Origin: Synechococcales cyanobacterium M55_K2018_004
GTDB taxonomy: Bacteria; Cyanobacteriota; Cyanobacteriia; Elainellales; Elainellaceae
Length of the DNA stretch: 32,227 nt
Direction: 5' to 3'
NCBI GenBank assembly: GCA_015295905.1
Contig: DVEB01000158.1
Location: 1 to 32,227, forward strand
Both the position numbers and the translations under genes were made by a program. The notes under the pieces were generated by a model. The model worked only from the letters and a program-made list of their open reading frames with translations. It was not told the origin of the DNA and did no database searches. The number at the start of each line of letters is the position of its first letter. Position 1 is the stretch's first letter. Positions 15,301 to 22,617 of this stretch are shown here, piece by piece.

Positions 15301-16018
15301 CACCCTCGCCGACACGGTCAATGGCACCACCAGGAGCACCTTTGACCGTATTGGGGATTGAACCGGGGGGAAAATCATTGCTGCCGTCGCGTGCGGTCAA
15401 GTAAGGATAGAGAAAAGGGTTGGTCTGATCGCCCTGGAGGGTTCCGGTGATCCAGGCCCCTTCGACGGTATCGTCTTTGAAGTCCTCCTCCAGGACGAGA
15501 TCCGCCAACACGAACGGGTAATCCTCTAGGGCAGCAGAATCAAAAATGGAAGTCGTCTCGATGGGGCCCGTACTGGCTTCGAGCACCCAATCTCCTCCTA
15601 ATGCAGCACACCCTGTCAGGTTGGTTGAGGCTGCAACATTTGCACCGGTTAGTTGGGCCAACTTTTGAATGAAGCCTGCCCCCTGCTCTCCAGCAGCCAC
15701 CTCGCAGCCATAGAGCAGAATGCTGGCGGTTTCAGTGAGGGCGTTTGACCAGCTTGCAAGTTGGTCTTGGTTCCTCTCCAGAACCTCACTAGTAACTGGA
15801 GCGTTACCCAGATGAACTGCTCCAGCAGCGCCATGGGAGAGAACGTGTAGGCTGGTGAGCGCCGTATAGTGCTGTAGGGTTTGGGTAATTTGATTGATGC
15901 CATCCTGAGCAGAGTCCAGCACAACGACGTCTGTACCTGGACGAAGATTGCGGATTAGACTCTCGTAGTGATGAACTTTTGAGTCAATAAGCAGAAGGGT
16001 AGATGGTAATGAAGTCAC
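12383..16018 (-). CDS. Large DUF4347 / lectin-like / cadherin-like / RTX calcium-binding protein
   Basis: A 1211-residue secreted-type protein. The GTG start at 16018 follows GAGGA six bases away. Residues 1-170 form a DUF4347 domain with SHG (His62) and LYGC (Cys105), spacing like the His-Cys dyads of caspase-clan (CHAT-like) peptidases. Residues about 171-505 resemble an L-type lectin or similar beta-sandwich (FLIYNIALPANAG, GISFFLIDG, YLGIGFDAFG). Two cadherin-like repeats follow (about 510-610 and 615-725). RTX nonapeptides (GGDGNDTL, GNDVIRGG) cover about 735-1070 and should form calcium-filled beta-rolls. The C-terminus (about 1075-1211) resembles the serralysin/RTX tail. No Sec signal peptide is seen, consistent with C-terminal-signal type I export. 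It stands alone, convergent with metK. A surface adhesin or a peptidase-like effector are both possible. Confidence 0.85.
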   Translation of the reverse strand: MTSLPSTLLLIDSKVHHYESLIRNLRPGTDVVVLDSAQDGINQITQTLQHYTALTSLHVLSHGAAGAVHLGNAPVTSEVLERNQDQLASWSNALTETASILLYGCEVAAGEQGAGFIQKLAQLTGANVAASTNLTGCAALGGDWVLEASTGPIETTSIFDSAALEDYPFVLADLVLEEDFKDDTVEGAWITGTLQGDQTNPFLYPYLTARDGSNDFPPGSIPNTVKGAPGGAIDRVGEGAFRLTGRSGADQTSSLNKNQSTFLIYNIALPANAGLDVTFNFFAYGSDTSQNSQLQGADGISFFLIDGSASPTTSGSFGGSLGYAPRLNLPNDPSNPSDPGDGLVGGYLGIGFDAFGNFASPNDFAGQETVRNGGPGRRPDSVTLRGPGSQRDGYEYITHTSLSQLGPDLSIDNASAQTRDAALRTARIRLLPNGRLTVTIDFNGRENPGQEFEVINIPNIAERLGQSIPTTFKFGFAGATGSFTNIHEINTLEIRQAARPPIAQDVAVTVSATTAIALTGNNALSAIDPDGEPIVNFIIKTLPSQGQLFLGDPSAGGSPITSLPPGGRVLTPALAAQLFYQPPNSGFTGARFEYTATDEEGATDPTNGIVAFVLPNNNPPVAQPSTIQAQERQTVQVTGIAATDPDVGDAIAFFTIVSLPNPNQGVLLIEEAGITRLVLQGERLTPTELSRLFFRARPGFTGASFNYTATDGRGAFSAAATVTVVAEGSDDSGCKPGRTIIGTPNADNLVGTPDIDTIRGLGGNDTIRGGNCGDLILGDAGNDTLFGEGGRDRIFGGVGNDVIRGGDGNDVLRGGIGNDQIFGDAGDDNIRGGQGDDVIQGGTGNDLIQGFEDADRLFGGDGNDTLLGGDGNDTLEGNAGNDLLDGSVGNDVLRGGDGNDILRGGIGNDRIFGDAGDDDIRGGQGDDIIQGGAGNDLIQGFEDADSLFGGDGNDTLLGGDGNDTLEGNGGNDLLDGAASNDVLRGGDGNDVLRGGIGNDQIFGDDGDDDIRGGRGNDVIQGGAGDDLIQGLEDADRLFGGSGNDRLFGGTGDDILNGGAGRDELTGGAGADRFDFTGASRTALVSGSSVNAPDRVTDFNAQQGDRFNVRIQNVPVLIRGLFNAGLVVGNTLTEAAIAAYADKNQVNPGAQALRVDEAVFFRWQGGTYLSVNGNTAAFDASDDLVINVTGITFRGNDANAGALTVSNYFVTS
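12908..13630 (-). repeat. 270-bp tandem repeat inside the RTX region
   Basis: The block beginning GAGGCGATCTGCATCTTC occurs at 12908, 13178 and 13448, exactly 270 bases apart. The unit is 90 codons, i.e. ten RTX nonapeptides. The third unit diverges after about 13625, so there are about 2.7 copies. High nucleotide identity, including silent sites, suggests recent duplication or gene conversion. Confidence 0.85.
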
Positions 16019-16742
16019 GATAAATCCTCAAATGACGAATGACGATTGACAAAGACGATAAATAAGTGGGACGACCAAAGTGAACTACCGGAAGAGCGAA
16101 ACTAGTGCGATCGCCATGGGCAGTCACCTTGACTCACGGTGTGAGGAAACACACACTAGTGGGGCGCCCAAGCTTGACCACTGATTTTGCTCTGCCTCAA
16201 AGAATGCCAACAGGGAATAGAACAAACCAAGCAACTAGTCAGAAGATGACGCAGATTGATCGAGGAAGCATCTTCTGTGCTTGCACTGAAGCTCTGCTGC
16301 AAACTGACAACAGCAGAGCAAGCAGGGAATTAATTAAGCCCATCGAAAAGAACAAACAGCCATAGAGAAGAGACAGACCATAGCAAGAGTCACACGGGCA
16401 GCAGTCCAAGGCAGCGTTTTATGAGAGGAGCCAGACAAGCAATCTAAGGGGGGCATCAAGAGTGCGACGTAGCTTACAGGTAAACTAAGTGAATTCACTG
16501 AGATTATCGCAGCTTGGTTTACAATCGCATTAAAAAAACGAAAAATTTTTTCCAAAAAGTATCAGGATTTGTTGAAGCTTTTGCGACTTGACGCTGCATT
16601 GCTCTGAGTTGACGACGTTGCACGTCTTGAAAAGCCCGGTTTTGGCACGAGTCGGATGTGCTGGCCGAGCGTTATATCCATTCTTCAAAATCTCGCGACA
16701 GAATGGCATGAAGGTGAGGCAAGGAGACTTTGCCCCGAAGGG
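16019..16742. other. 724-base gene-free stretch upstream of the RTX gene
   Basis: No credible gene is seen on either strand; short open frames (16105-16365, 16588-16770) have no family signal or ribosome-binding site. The half next to the RTX gene should hold its promoter and leader. An A/T-rich block at about 16525-16562 (AAAAAAACGAAAAATTTTTT) is the most promoter-like part. A small stem GTGTG/CACAC lies near 16139-16156. Confidence 0.4.
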
Positions 16743-16865
16743 AACGCCAGTTCGGGTTGGAAGGTTTTAGGGCATTGCGCCGTGTGCGATGCCCTAAAAC
16801 CCTTGATTTTCCGTGCACCTCACGCACGGAAAATCAAGGGTTTCAGCTTATTCAGAATTCACGTT
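16743..16865 (-). mobile_element. Family-1 palindromic element, copy 5 (reversed)
   Basis: The only complete copy in reverse orientation apart from its nested position elsewhere. On the minus strand it starts TAACGTGAATTCTG and ends at AACCCGAACTGGCGTT (16743). Hairpin A is CTTGATTTTCCGTGC/GCACGGAAAATCAAG; hairpin B AGGGCATCGC with changes in both arms. Its TAACGT end overlaps the TAA stop of the DUF3067 gene (16866-16864). Confidence 0.8.
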
Positions 16866-17175
16866 ACTCCAGGATCCATTCCGAAGCCCTTTCTCCCAAG
16901 TCAATCGGAACGCTCACGGCCTTTCCTAATCGAGGTTTTTCACTCGTCTGTTGAATGAACTGTTGCACCTGAGCCTCGCCGCCAAAGCCCGTTAGGTACT
17001 CTGCCACCTGATCTAGATGAGCAAAGTATTCTGCTTCACTCATCGGGAATGATGCCTGCTCCAGATACTTCCACATCACCTGAAAAAAGACTTTGCCCTG
17101 AACTTTGCGGAGCTGCACATCAAATGATCGCCCCCATTTGTCCATGAGCAGGCGATGTAATTCCTCTCCTGTCAT
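16864..17175 (-). CDS. DUF3067 family protein
   Basis: A 103-residue soluble protein (MTGEELHRLLMDKWGRSFDV) ending KAVSVPIDLGERASEWILE, both features of DUF3067, a family confined to cyanobacteria and photosynthetic eukaryotes as far as I know. Function is not settled. The core VFFQVMWKYLEQASFPMSEAEY is strongly family-like, and the predicted structure is mixed alpha/beta with no membrane segment. It is divergent from petC across 238 bases, a neighbourhood seen in other cyanobacteria, and may be related to cytochrome b6f maturation; that link is inference. Its stop codon TAA is shared with the end of family-1 copy 5. Confidence 0.9.
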   Translation of the reverse strand: MTGEELHRLLMDKWGRSFDVQLRKVQGKVFFQVMWKYLEQASFPMSEAEYFAHLDQVAEYLTGFGGEAQVQQFIQQTSEKPRLGKAVSVPIDLGERASEWILE

Positions 17176-17413
17176 GAGATTTTTGAACCCATTGTTTACA
17201 TATCTTTACCAAAAGACCGCTGTTTAACGCCAGAGTACGCTCCCGTTCCACAGAGGTGTAATAATACTTTTGAAAGATCTGTAACAGTCGCCGTCCACAA
17301 GCTTTGAGGTGAAGCAATTATAAAGATTTCTCCTTCTTGATTGACTTTGATCCCCATCGCTAAGGGCAGCACTCCGCTCACATCCGTCTCTTCATTTATA
17401 CCTGGTTCATATC

Positions 17414-17956
17414 ATGGCTCAAGCTTCTGGAACTCCTGATGTGCCCGATTTGGGCCGTCGCCAGTTTATGAACTTGCTCACGTTTGGAGCAGTCACTGGC
17501 ACAGCACTCGGTGCGCTTTATCCGGTCGTGAAATTTTTCCTTCCTCAGTCCGGCGGCGGCACAGGTGGCGGTGTCACTGCAAAGGATGCACTGGGCAATG
17601 ACATTGTTGCAAAGGATTTTCTTGCCAGCCACAGTGTAGGCGATCGCGTCCTGGCGCAGGGATTGAAGGGCGACCCCACCTACATCGTGGTCGAAAGTAG
17701 TGATGCGATCGCAAACTATGGCATTAACGCGGTGTGTACCCACTTGGGTTGCGTGGTGCCTTGGAACGCCAGCGAAAACAAGTTTATCTGCCCCTGTCAC
17801 GGCTCCCAGTACGATAGCACTGGGAAAGTGGTGCGTGGCCCTGCTCCCCTGTCGCTGGCTCTAGCCCACGCCGACATCAATGAAGATGGCAAAATTACCC
17901 TCTCTCCCTGGACTGAGACTGATTTTCGCACAGGCGATGCGCCTTGGTGGGCTTAA
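17414..17956 (+). CDS. petC: Cytochrome b6f Rieske iron-sulfur subunit
   Basis: A 180-residue thylakoid protein carrying the high-potential 2Fe-2S cluster that takes electrons from plastoquinol and passes them to cytochrome f. The N-terminal part has a twin-Arg-containing stretch [15 protein letters not shown] and one membrane helix (about 19-43), then a Gly-rich hinge (SGGGTGGG, 46-53). Cluster ligands are C108-T-H110-LGC113 and C126-P-C128-H129-G-S, with C113 and C128 forming the structural disulfide. ATG 17414 begins [18 protein letters not shown], standard for the family. petA follows after 46 bases in the same direction, forming the classical petCA operon. Confidence 0.98.
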   Translation: MAQASGTPDVPDLGRRQFMNLLTFGAVTGTALGALYPVVKFFLPQSGGGTGGGVTAKDALGNDIVAKDFLASHSVGDRVLAQGLKGDPTYIVVESSDAIANYGINAVCTHLGCVVPWNASENKFICPCHGSQYDSTGKVVRGPAPLSLALAHADINEDGKITLSPWTETDFRTGDAPWWA

Positions 17957-18002
17957 GTCCACTCTTCTGCTTGATCTCCTTGTTATTGAAGACGTTCAAT
18001 CA

Positions 18003-18992
18003 ATGAAAGTAACTTTTTGGTCAACGCTTCTGCCGCAAGCTGCCCGTGCCCTGGTCAAGGGGGGGCTAGTGCTGGTGGCAACTGCCACACTTCTGCTAGG
18101 CAGTGATCTGGTTCTCCCCCAGTCTGCTTCTGCCTATCCCTTCTGGGCACAACAAAACTATGAAACGCCCCGAGAGCCGACGGGACGCATTGTCTGCGCG
18201 AACTGTCACTTGGCTGCCAAGCCAGTTGAAATCGAGGTCCCCCAGGCCGTTCTGCCAGACACGGTGTTCAAGGCGGTGGTGAAAATTCCCTACGACCACA
18301 GCATCCAGCAAGTCCAGGCAGACGGTTCCAAAGGGCCGCTGAATGTCGGTGCGGTGCTGATGCTCCCTGAAGGCTTCAAGATTGCTCCGGAAGACCGCAT
18401 TCCTGAAGAGATGAAGGAAGAAGTCGGTCCTAGCTACTTGTTCCAGAGCTATGCGGAGGGCAAGGATAATGTGGTACTGGTTGGTCCACTTCCTGGTGAC
18501 CAGTACGAAGAGATTGTCTTCCCAGTGCTCTCGCCTGACCCCGCTACTCAGAAGGGAATCTACTATGGCAAGTACTCAGTTCACCTAGGTGGTAACCGTG
18601 GCCGTGGTCAGGTCTATCCTACGGGTGAAAAGAGTAACAACGCGGTTTACAACGCTTCTGTGGCAGGAACAGTGACGGCGATCGCCACAGCAGACGACGG
18701 TAGTACCGAAGTCACGATCCAGACTGACTCAGGTGAAACAGTCGTCGATAAGGTTCCTGCTGGCCCCGAACTGATTGTGGCTGAAGGCGACACTGTAACT
18801 GCTGGACAAGCGATTACCAATAACCCTAACGTTGGTGGTTTTGGTCAGAAGGATACTGAGATTGTGCTCCAGAACCCTACCCGTGTTGCAGGACTGATCG
18901 CGTTCCTGGCGGCTGTCACCCTGTCGCAGATCATGCTGGTGTTGAAGAAGAAGCAAGTCGAGCGCGTTCAGGCTGCTGAAATGACTTTTTAA
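18003..18992 (+). CDS. petA: Cytochrome f
   Basis: A 329-residue c-type cytochrome of the b6f complex that reduces plastocyanin or cytochrome c6 in the lumen. The signal peptide (1-44) has a basic start and ends SASA before [10 protein letters not shown]; mature Tyr1 (residue 45) is an axial heme ligand through its amino group. The heme motif is C65-A-N-C68-H69. The large lumenal domain and its small domain (about 210-290) follow, then the C-terminal anchor [20 protein letters not shown] and stromal tail. The ATG at 18003 is chosen over upstream in-frame ATGs because it gives this signal peptide and lies 46 bases past petC. A strong terminator follows at 19018. Confidence 0.98.
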   Translation: MKVTFWSTLLPQAARALVKGGLVLVATATLLLGSDLVLPQSASAYPFWAQQNYETPREPTGRIVCANCHLAAKPVEIEVPQAVLPDTVFKAVVKIPYDHSIQQVQADGSKGPLNVGAVLMLPEGFKIAPEDRIPEEMKEEVGPSYLFQSYAEGKDNVVLVGPLPGDQYEEIVFPVLSPDPATQKGIYYGKYSVHLGGNRGRGQVYPTGEKSNNAVYNASVAGTVTAIATADDGSTEVTIQTDSGETVVDKVPAGPELIVAEGDTVTAGQAITNNPNVGGFGQKDTEIVLQNPTRVAGLIAFLAAVTLSQIMLVLKKKQVERVQAAEMTF

Positions 18993-19017
18993 GCACTGCT
19001 GCTGAATTTGGCAAAAT

Positions 19018-19047
19018 GAGCAGGAACACTCGTTCCTGCTCGCTTTT
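19018..19047 (+). terminator. Intrinsic terminator of petCA
   Basis: Perfect 10-bp arms GAGCAGGAAC (19018-19027) and GTTCCTGCTC (19032-19041), loop ACTC, tail GCTTTT. It lies 26 bases after the petA stop. Confidence 0.92.
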
Positions 19048-19133
19048 ATCGTTGTTCGATCAGGTCTGGACTTTGGGGCTGACGAGGTGCCTGTCACGTT
19101 TGCCCTCACTCAAAGGCTCAGGGGGAGATTGTC

Positions 19134-19237
19134 ATACGGAATCCGTTGCTTATAGGGTTAGTTAGTTTTTGGTAGAACGCGCGCGCAGCGCGCGTTCTAC
19201 CAAAAACTAACTGCTATTTTATAGGCGGATTCCGTAT
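19134..19237 (+). mobile_element. Family-4 palindromic element (MITE-like)
   Basis: Perfect 12-bp terminal inverted repeats ATACGGAATCCG (19134-19145) and CGGATTCCGTAT (19226-19237), with an inner hairpin GTTTTTGGTAGAACGCGCG and its complement (about 19161-19211). No protein is encoded. It is flanked by a direct repeat of about 40 bp (19082-19122 and 19259-19299, core CACGTTTGCCCTCACTCAAA). Confidence 0.8.
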
Positions 19238-19274
19238 CACTAGGGATCGGAGGTGCGACTGACGGGGTACTTTT

Positions 19275-19379
19275 CACGTTTGCCCTCACTCAAAGTCTCT
19301 CTTCCAGCTTGGGAGAGAGACTTTGAGATGCTTGGCTCCCCTGCTCCCAACTAGGGAGCAAGGGCTGGGGGATGAGGGC
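19275..19379 (+). repeat. Dispersed repeat, CTCTCCC/GGGAGAG family, most complete copy
   Basis: From CACGTTTGCCCTCACTCAAA through GGGAGAGAGACTTTGAGATG and GCTCCC...GGGAGC to GATGAGGGC. The outer ends (GCCCTCA and TGAGGGC) are inverted, with two inner palindromes (CTCTCTTCC/GGGAGAGAG, GCTCCCAAC/GGGAGC). Other copies are at 301 and 1830. Similar units are known to me as common spacer sequence in cyanobacteria. Confidence 0.75.
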
Positions 19380-19405
19380 CTGCAAAGGTGACATACGTTC
19401 CATTG

Positions 19406-19467
19406 TCAGTGTGCCAGCTTCTAGCATACCTACGTTGCAGGCATTCTAGAAGCTAGCGCGGCACTGA
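19406..19467 (-). terminator. Imperfect hairpin after the Ca2+/H+ antiporter gene
   Basis: GTGCC-AGCTTCTAG pairs with CTAGAAGCT-AGC-GCGGCAC across a loop of about 20 bases, with bulges. It lies 42 bases past the antiporter stop, in terminator position, but no T tract follows on the minus strand. Confidence 0.4.
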
Positions 19468-19508
19468 GGCCAAACTTCAGTATTGGCCGGGGAGCATCCC
19501 GTCACCCC

Positions 19509-20621
19509 TTAAGCCATGCCTTCGATAACAGGATGGTAGAAGAAAGCAATGCCCAAAATGATGTAAGTTGCCAGCAGCAAGGTCCCCTCCAGCCAGTTTG
19601 ATTTGCCATCGGAACTGATAGAGTTGGCAATCAGCACAGCCACCGCAACAGCAACCAATTCAAACGGGTTAAAGTTCAGATCCATTGGTTGCCCCAAAAA
19701 CCAGCCTGCCAGCACCAGCACTGGAGCCACAAACAACGCGACCTGCATACTGGCACCTACCGCAACCGAGACAGACAGATCCATCTTGTTCTTGATGGCT
19801 ACCACCACTGCAGCAGCATTTTCGGCGGCATTGCCAATGATGGGCAGCAAAATCACCCCTGTAAAGAGCTCGGTTAGCCCCAACTGACTCGTCGCCTCTT
19901 CTAGAGAGCCAACCAGAAACTCAGACTCAATCGCAATGCTAATCGTTGCTGCTGCCAGTACTCCAGCCCACAGGAATACATTGGGCTTGTGTCCTGCATG
20001 TTCTGCCTCCCGCTGACTGTCTTCTGCTGCGGCCAATTCTGCCATGCCCACATCGTAGAGGTAGCTGTGGGTCTTCATCGAAAAGAGCAACGTCAAGGCA
20101 TATACCAGCATCAACACGATCGCCACAGCAATCGACATCTTTTGCAGCAGGGATTCTTCTACCCCCGTTGAGGTGAAATTCACGGCAGTCGGCAGCAGCA
20201 ATGCAATCACTGCTAGGTTCATGGCCGAGGCATTCACCCGTGCCAAGACTGGCTGAAAGTTCTGTTCCTTGAAGCGCACCCCACCCAGGAACATAGCTAA
20301 CCCCAGTACTAACAGCAAGTTGCCAATGATCGATCCCGTAATGCTAGCTTTGACCACGCCCACTAGACCTTCCTTAAGGGCCACAATCGCAATAATAAGC
20401 TCTGCGGCGTTGCCAAACGTAGCATTCAACAAACCACCCAGAGAAGGGCCAGCGACCACTGCTATTTCCTCCGTTGCTGTTCCCATCCAGGCAGCTAAGG
20501 GCAGGATTGCGAGGCAGGCCGTGGCAAATTGAGCTAGGGCGCTCCACTCCAACAGGTGTGCCGCGATCGAGATTGGCACAAAGATGAGCAAAATTGTGAA
20601 GACTAGATTTTTGGTGGACAT
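19509..20621 (-). CDS. cax: Calcium/proton antiporter (CaCA superfamily, CAX family)
   Basis: A 370-residue inner-membrane transporter exchanging cytoplasmic Ca2+ for H+. It has the two inverted alpha-repeats of the family: c-1 GNAAELIIA at residues 70-78 and c-2 GNAAENAAA at 263-271, each containing the essential Glu, followed by ASITGSIIGNLLL and VGASMQVALF. About eleven membrane helices are visible, with a polar acidic loop between halves (about 185-212; ELAAAEDSQREAEH) as in other CAX proteins. Length is typical. The ATG at 20621 gives MSTKNLVFTILLIF. It is monocistronic. The presence of a large calcium-binding RTX gene nearby is coincidental as far as the sequence shows. Confidence 0.95.
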   Translation of the reverse strand: MSTKNLVFTILLIFVPISIAAHLLEWSALAQFATACLAILPLAAWMGTATEEIAVVAGPSLGGLLNATFGNAAELIIAIVALKEGLVGVVKASITGSIIGNLLLVLGLAMFLGGVRFKEQNFQPVLARVNASAMNLAVIALLLPTAVNFTSTGVEESLLQKMSIAVAIVLMLVYALTLLFSMKTHSYLYDVGMAELAAAEDSQREAEHAGHKPNVFLWAGVLAAATISIAIESEFLVGSLEEATSQLGLTELFTGVILLPIIGNAAENAAAVVVAIKNKMDLSVSVAVGASMQVALFVAPVLVLAGWFLGQPMDLNFNPFELVAVAVAVLIANSISSDGKSNWLEGTLLLATYIILGIAFFYHPVIEGMA

Positions 20622-21002
20622 GGAGAGATAAGGATAAGGGGGGCACTTAATGAGTGAATGAGTTCGCGTTCAGGTGGAGGTCATGCTGTTGAGAGATAAG
20701 AATGAGCGAAGGTGCAATCGCCCAGACAAGGGTCTGGCCATAGCAAACCTGTAATGCTTAGTCTAGACCAGGAACGCGATCGCACAGATGTATTCCGCTC
20801 CCTGTGTGGTAGCAGCTAGGTCAGAATCAATTCCCTGAGATGAAACATCAGGCCTGACTATCCAAAGCCCTCATGCTGGGTAGGACTGCTTTACCCTTTG
20901 ATATTGTGCCCTCTCAAGATCGGTTTTTCCCGATTCTGGAAGTTGGGTTAGGATCAGAACATCCCTTTACAAAAATAAACATACTAACCCCAGACTGGCC
21001 TT
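20622..21002. other. 381-base gene-free divergent spacer
   Basis: It lies between the divergent antiporter and ferritin-like genes and should contain both promoters. I see a short palindrome CCAGACAAGGGTCTGG (20722-20737) and otherwise no gene, repeat or terminator. An AT-rich TACAAAAATAAACATACTAA precedes the ferritin-like gene start by about 10 bases. Confidence 0.4.
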
Positions 21003-21911
21003 ATGACTGTTGTATACCCCCGCAAGCTCCAGAGTTCCTTTGGGCCAATGAGTGCCCGTGACGTGCTCAAGCAAGTTGTGCGCGATCGCGACGTTCATCT
21101 TGTCACTCTGAACCGTTATCGCTATAGCGAGCAGCGTAGTTGTAAAGACCTGACCAACCTGGTCGAAATGCTGGATGGTCAGAAACCTGATTTAATCCGC
21201 GATCTCTCTCGCCACATTGCCGATGAAGCGCGTCACGCCATGTGGCTGACGGACTTGCTGACGGATCTGAACTACTCCGTCGGCACCCCTCCCGGTGTCT
21301 CCTACATTGAAGAATTTGAGCGACTACTAGACCACGAGCAAAACAGTGCCGAGGAAAGTCTAGATGATTTTGTGATCAACTCCCTCGCCGCCATCAACGT
21401 CACCGAGAAGCGCGGGTGTGAATACTTCGCAGCACACATCCATGCCCTCAAGGAAGCGCCCCAGACTGAGGAAAACATTAAAATCCGCAAGACCATCGAG
21501 ACGATCTTCCCTGAAGAAGCTGGCCATGTTCGCTGGGGCAACCGCTGGCTGGCAAAGATTGCCGATCAAAGCCCCGTCCATCGCCAGAAGGTCGAACACG
21601 CCAAGCGGAAATACGCCGCCATTGAACAGGCCGCCTTTGAATCTGGCATGGATATCACCCTGGGGGCAGAACTACGGCGCGTCGGCAACTTGTTTGACAT
21701 TGCTAACACGCTCCCACTGTGGCAGCGTCCCCAATATTTGATGGAACGCTTGCCCCACACGCTGCTCTCTCCCGATCTGCAACGCACCCGCATTGACGTG
21801 GTGCAGCGGGCATGGCAGCGTGACCCACAAGCATTCTTCGAGCGTTTTGTGCCAATGATGTTAAGCGGCCTGAACCAGCAACAGACGACTCAGCGCAACG
21901 TCAAAGTGTAA
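21003..21911 (+). CDS. Ferritin-like diiron protein of unknown function
   Basis: A 302-residue, mostly helical soluble protein with a four-helix-bundle diiron pattern. Likely iron ligands are E43 (YRYSEQRS), E75-X2-H78 (DEARH), a Glu in NVTEKRGCE (E135 or E140), and E172-X2-H175 (EEAGH). The two ExxH motifs about 97 residues apart are those of the ferritin-like superfamily (rubrerythrin, AurF/MiaE-like and R2-like enzymes). The C-terminal hundred residues (MDITLGAELRRVGNLFD, LPLWQRPQYLMERLP) lie outside the bundle and I cannot assign them. It could be an oxygenase or an iron/peroxide protein; the substrate is unknown. The start ATG 21003 has no Shine-Dalgarno. Confidence 0.75.
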   Translation: MTVVYPRKLQSSFGPMSARDVLKQVVRDRDVHLVTLNRYRYSEQRSCKDLTNLVEMLDGQKPDLIRDLSRHIADEARHAMWLTDLLTDLNYSVGTPPGVSYIEEFERLLDHEQNSAEESLDDFVINSLAAINVTEKRGCEYFAAHIHALKEAPQTEENIKIRKTIETIFPEEAGHVRWGNRWLAKIADQSPVHRQKVEHAKRKYAAIEQAAFESGMDITLGAELRRVGNLFDIANTLPLWQRPQYLMERLPHTLLSPDLQRTRIDVVQRAWQRDPQAFFERFVPMMLSGLNQQQTTQRNVKV

Positions 21912-21944
21912 ATTGTTGTTCTGAAGCGGTGTGTAGCTTCGTTT

Positions 21945-22068
21945 AACGTGAATTCCGGATAAGCTGAAACCCTCGATGGTCTGAGTGTGCCGCGCCCAGA
22001 ACATCGAGGGTTTTGGGGTACTGAGCACGGCACAATGCTTCAACATTCTCTTAACCAGGGCGGACGTT
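21945..22068 (+). mobile_element. Family-1 palindromic element, copy 6
   Basis: Preceded by TA at the left (TAACGTGAATTCC) and followed by TA at the right (GGACGTTA). Hairpin A keeps its outer part, CCCTCGATG/CATCGAGGG, but its inner arms (GTCTGAGTGTG, CGCGCCCAGAA) no longer pair well, and hairpin B is decayed (GGGGTACTGAGCACGG). This is the most degraded copy, lying between the ferritin-like and YbjN-like genes. Confidence 0.72.
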
Positions 22069-22156
22069 ATTACCAAATCTTGCCGACCCAAGGAGAATTT
22101 AACCTTCAGGCGTTACATTGGGGATAAGCCCAATCTTCTGCAAGAAAAGGATTGTT

Positions 22157-22609
22157 ATGGAACTGGAATCCACCCTGCCTCCTGTGAATGAGGAACTCGT
22201 CTCCGCCAGTCACCAGGTTGTCATTGAAACCGTCATCTCCAGCTTGCAGGAGGATCAGAGTGCGATGGTGAGCCACTCTGACCAAGGCCACCTGTGGAAG
22301 TTTAAGTACGGCAGTGTGGAAGTGTTTGTGCAACTTACGGGTGAGACTGATGATGATATGTTGACAGTGTGGTCGCCTGTCCTGAAGTTGCCTGCCAAGA
22401 ACGAACCTGCCTTGATGCGAAAGCTGCTGGAGTGGAACTGGTCCAGCACCTTTGAGGCACACTTTGGCATTATGGGCGATCAAGTTGTCGTCACGGCTCA
22501 ACGCACGGTGGCAGAACTCTCGCCCGCAGAGGTTTCACGCAACATTACGGTTGTTGCATCTGTGGCCGACAATTACGACGAAATCCTACAATCGGAATTT
22601 GGGCAATAG
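22157..22609 (+). CDS. YbjN domain-containing protein
   Basis: A 150-residue soluble protein matching the cyanobacterial YbjN family: VVIETVISSL at the start, then SHSDQGHLWKFKYGS, the strand VEVFVQLTGETDDD, LTVWSPVLKLPAKNE, and a C-terminal half with ELSPAEVSRNITVVASVADNY. The fold is related to type III secretion chaperones; the biochemical role in cyanobacteria is unknown to me. The start is ATG 22157, preceded by AAGGA at a normal distance; an in-frame ATG at 22118 is not supported. It overlaps nothing, and the ligase gene begins 8 bases after its stop, so the two are probably co-transcribed. Confidence 0.88.
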   Translation: MELESTLPPVNEELVSASHQVVIETVISSLQEDQSAMVSHSDQGHLWKFKYGSVEVFVQLTGETDDDMLTVWSPVLKLPAKNEPALMRKLLEWNWSSTFEAHFGIMGDQVVVTAQRTVAELSPAEVSRNITVVASVADNYDEILQSEFGQ

Positions 22610-22617
22610 GATGGAGG

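Noticed and set aside
16588-16958. Plus-strand frames running into the family-1 copy 5
   Set aside because: They are made of element sequence; the text PRRERQFG and similar pieces come from repeats. No start signal or family.
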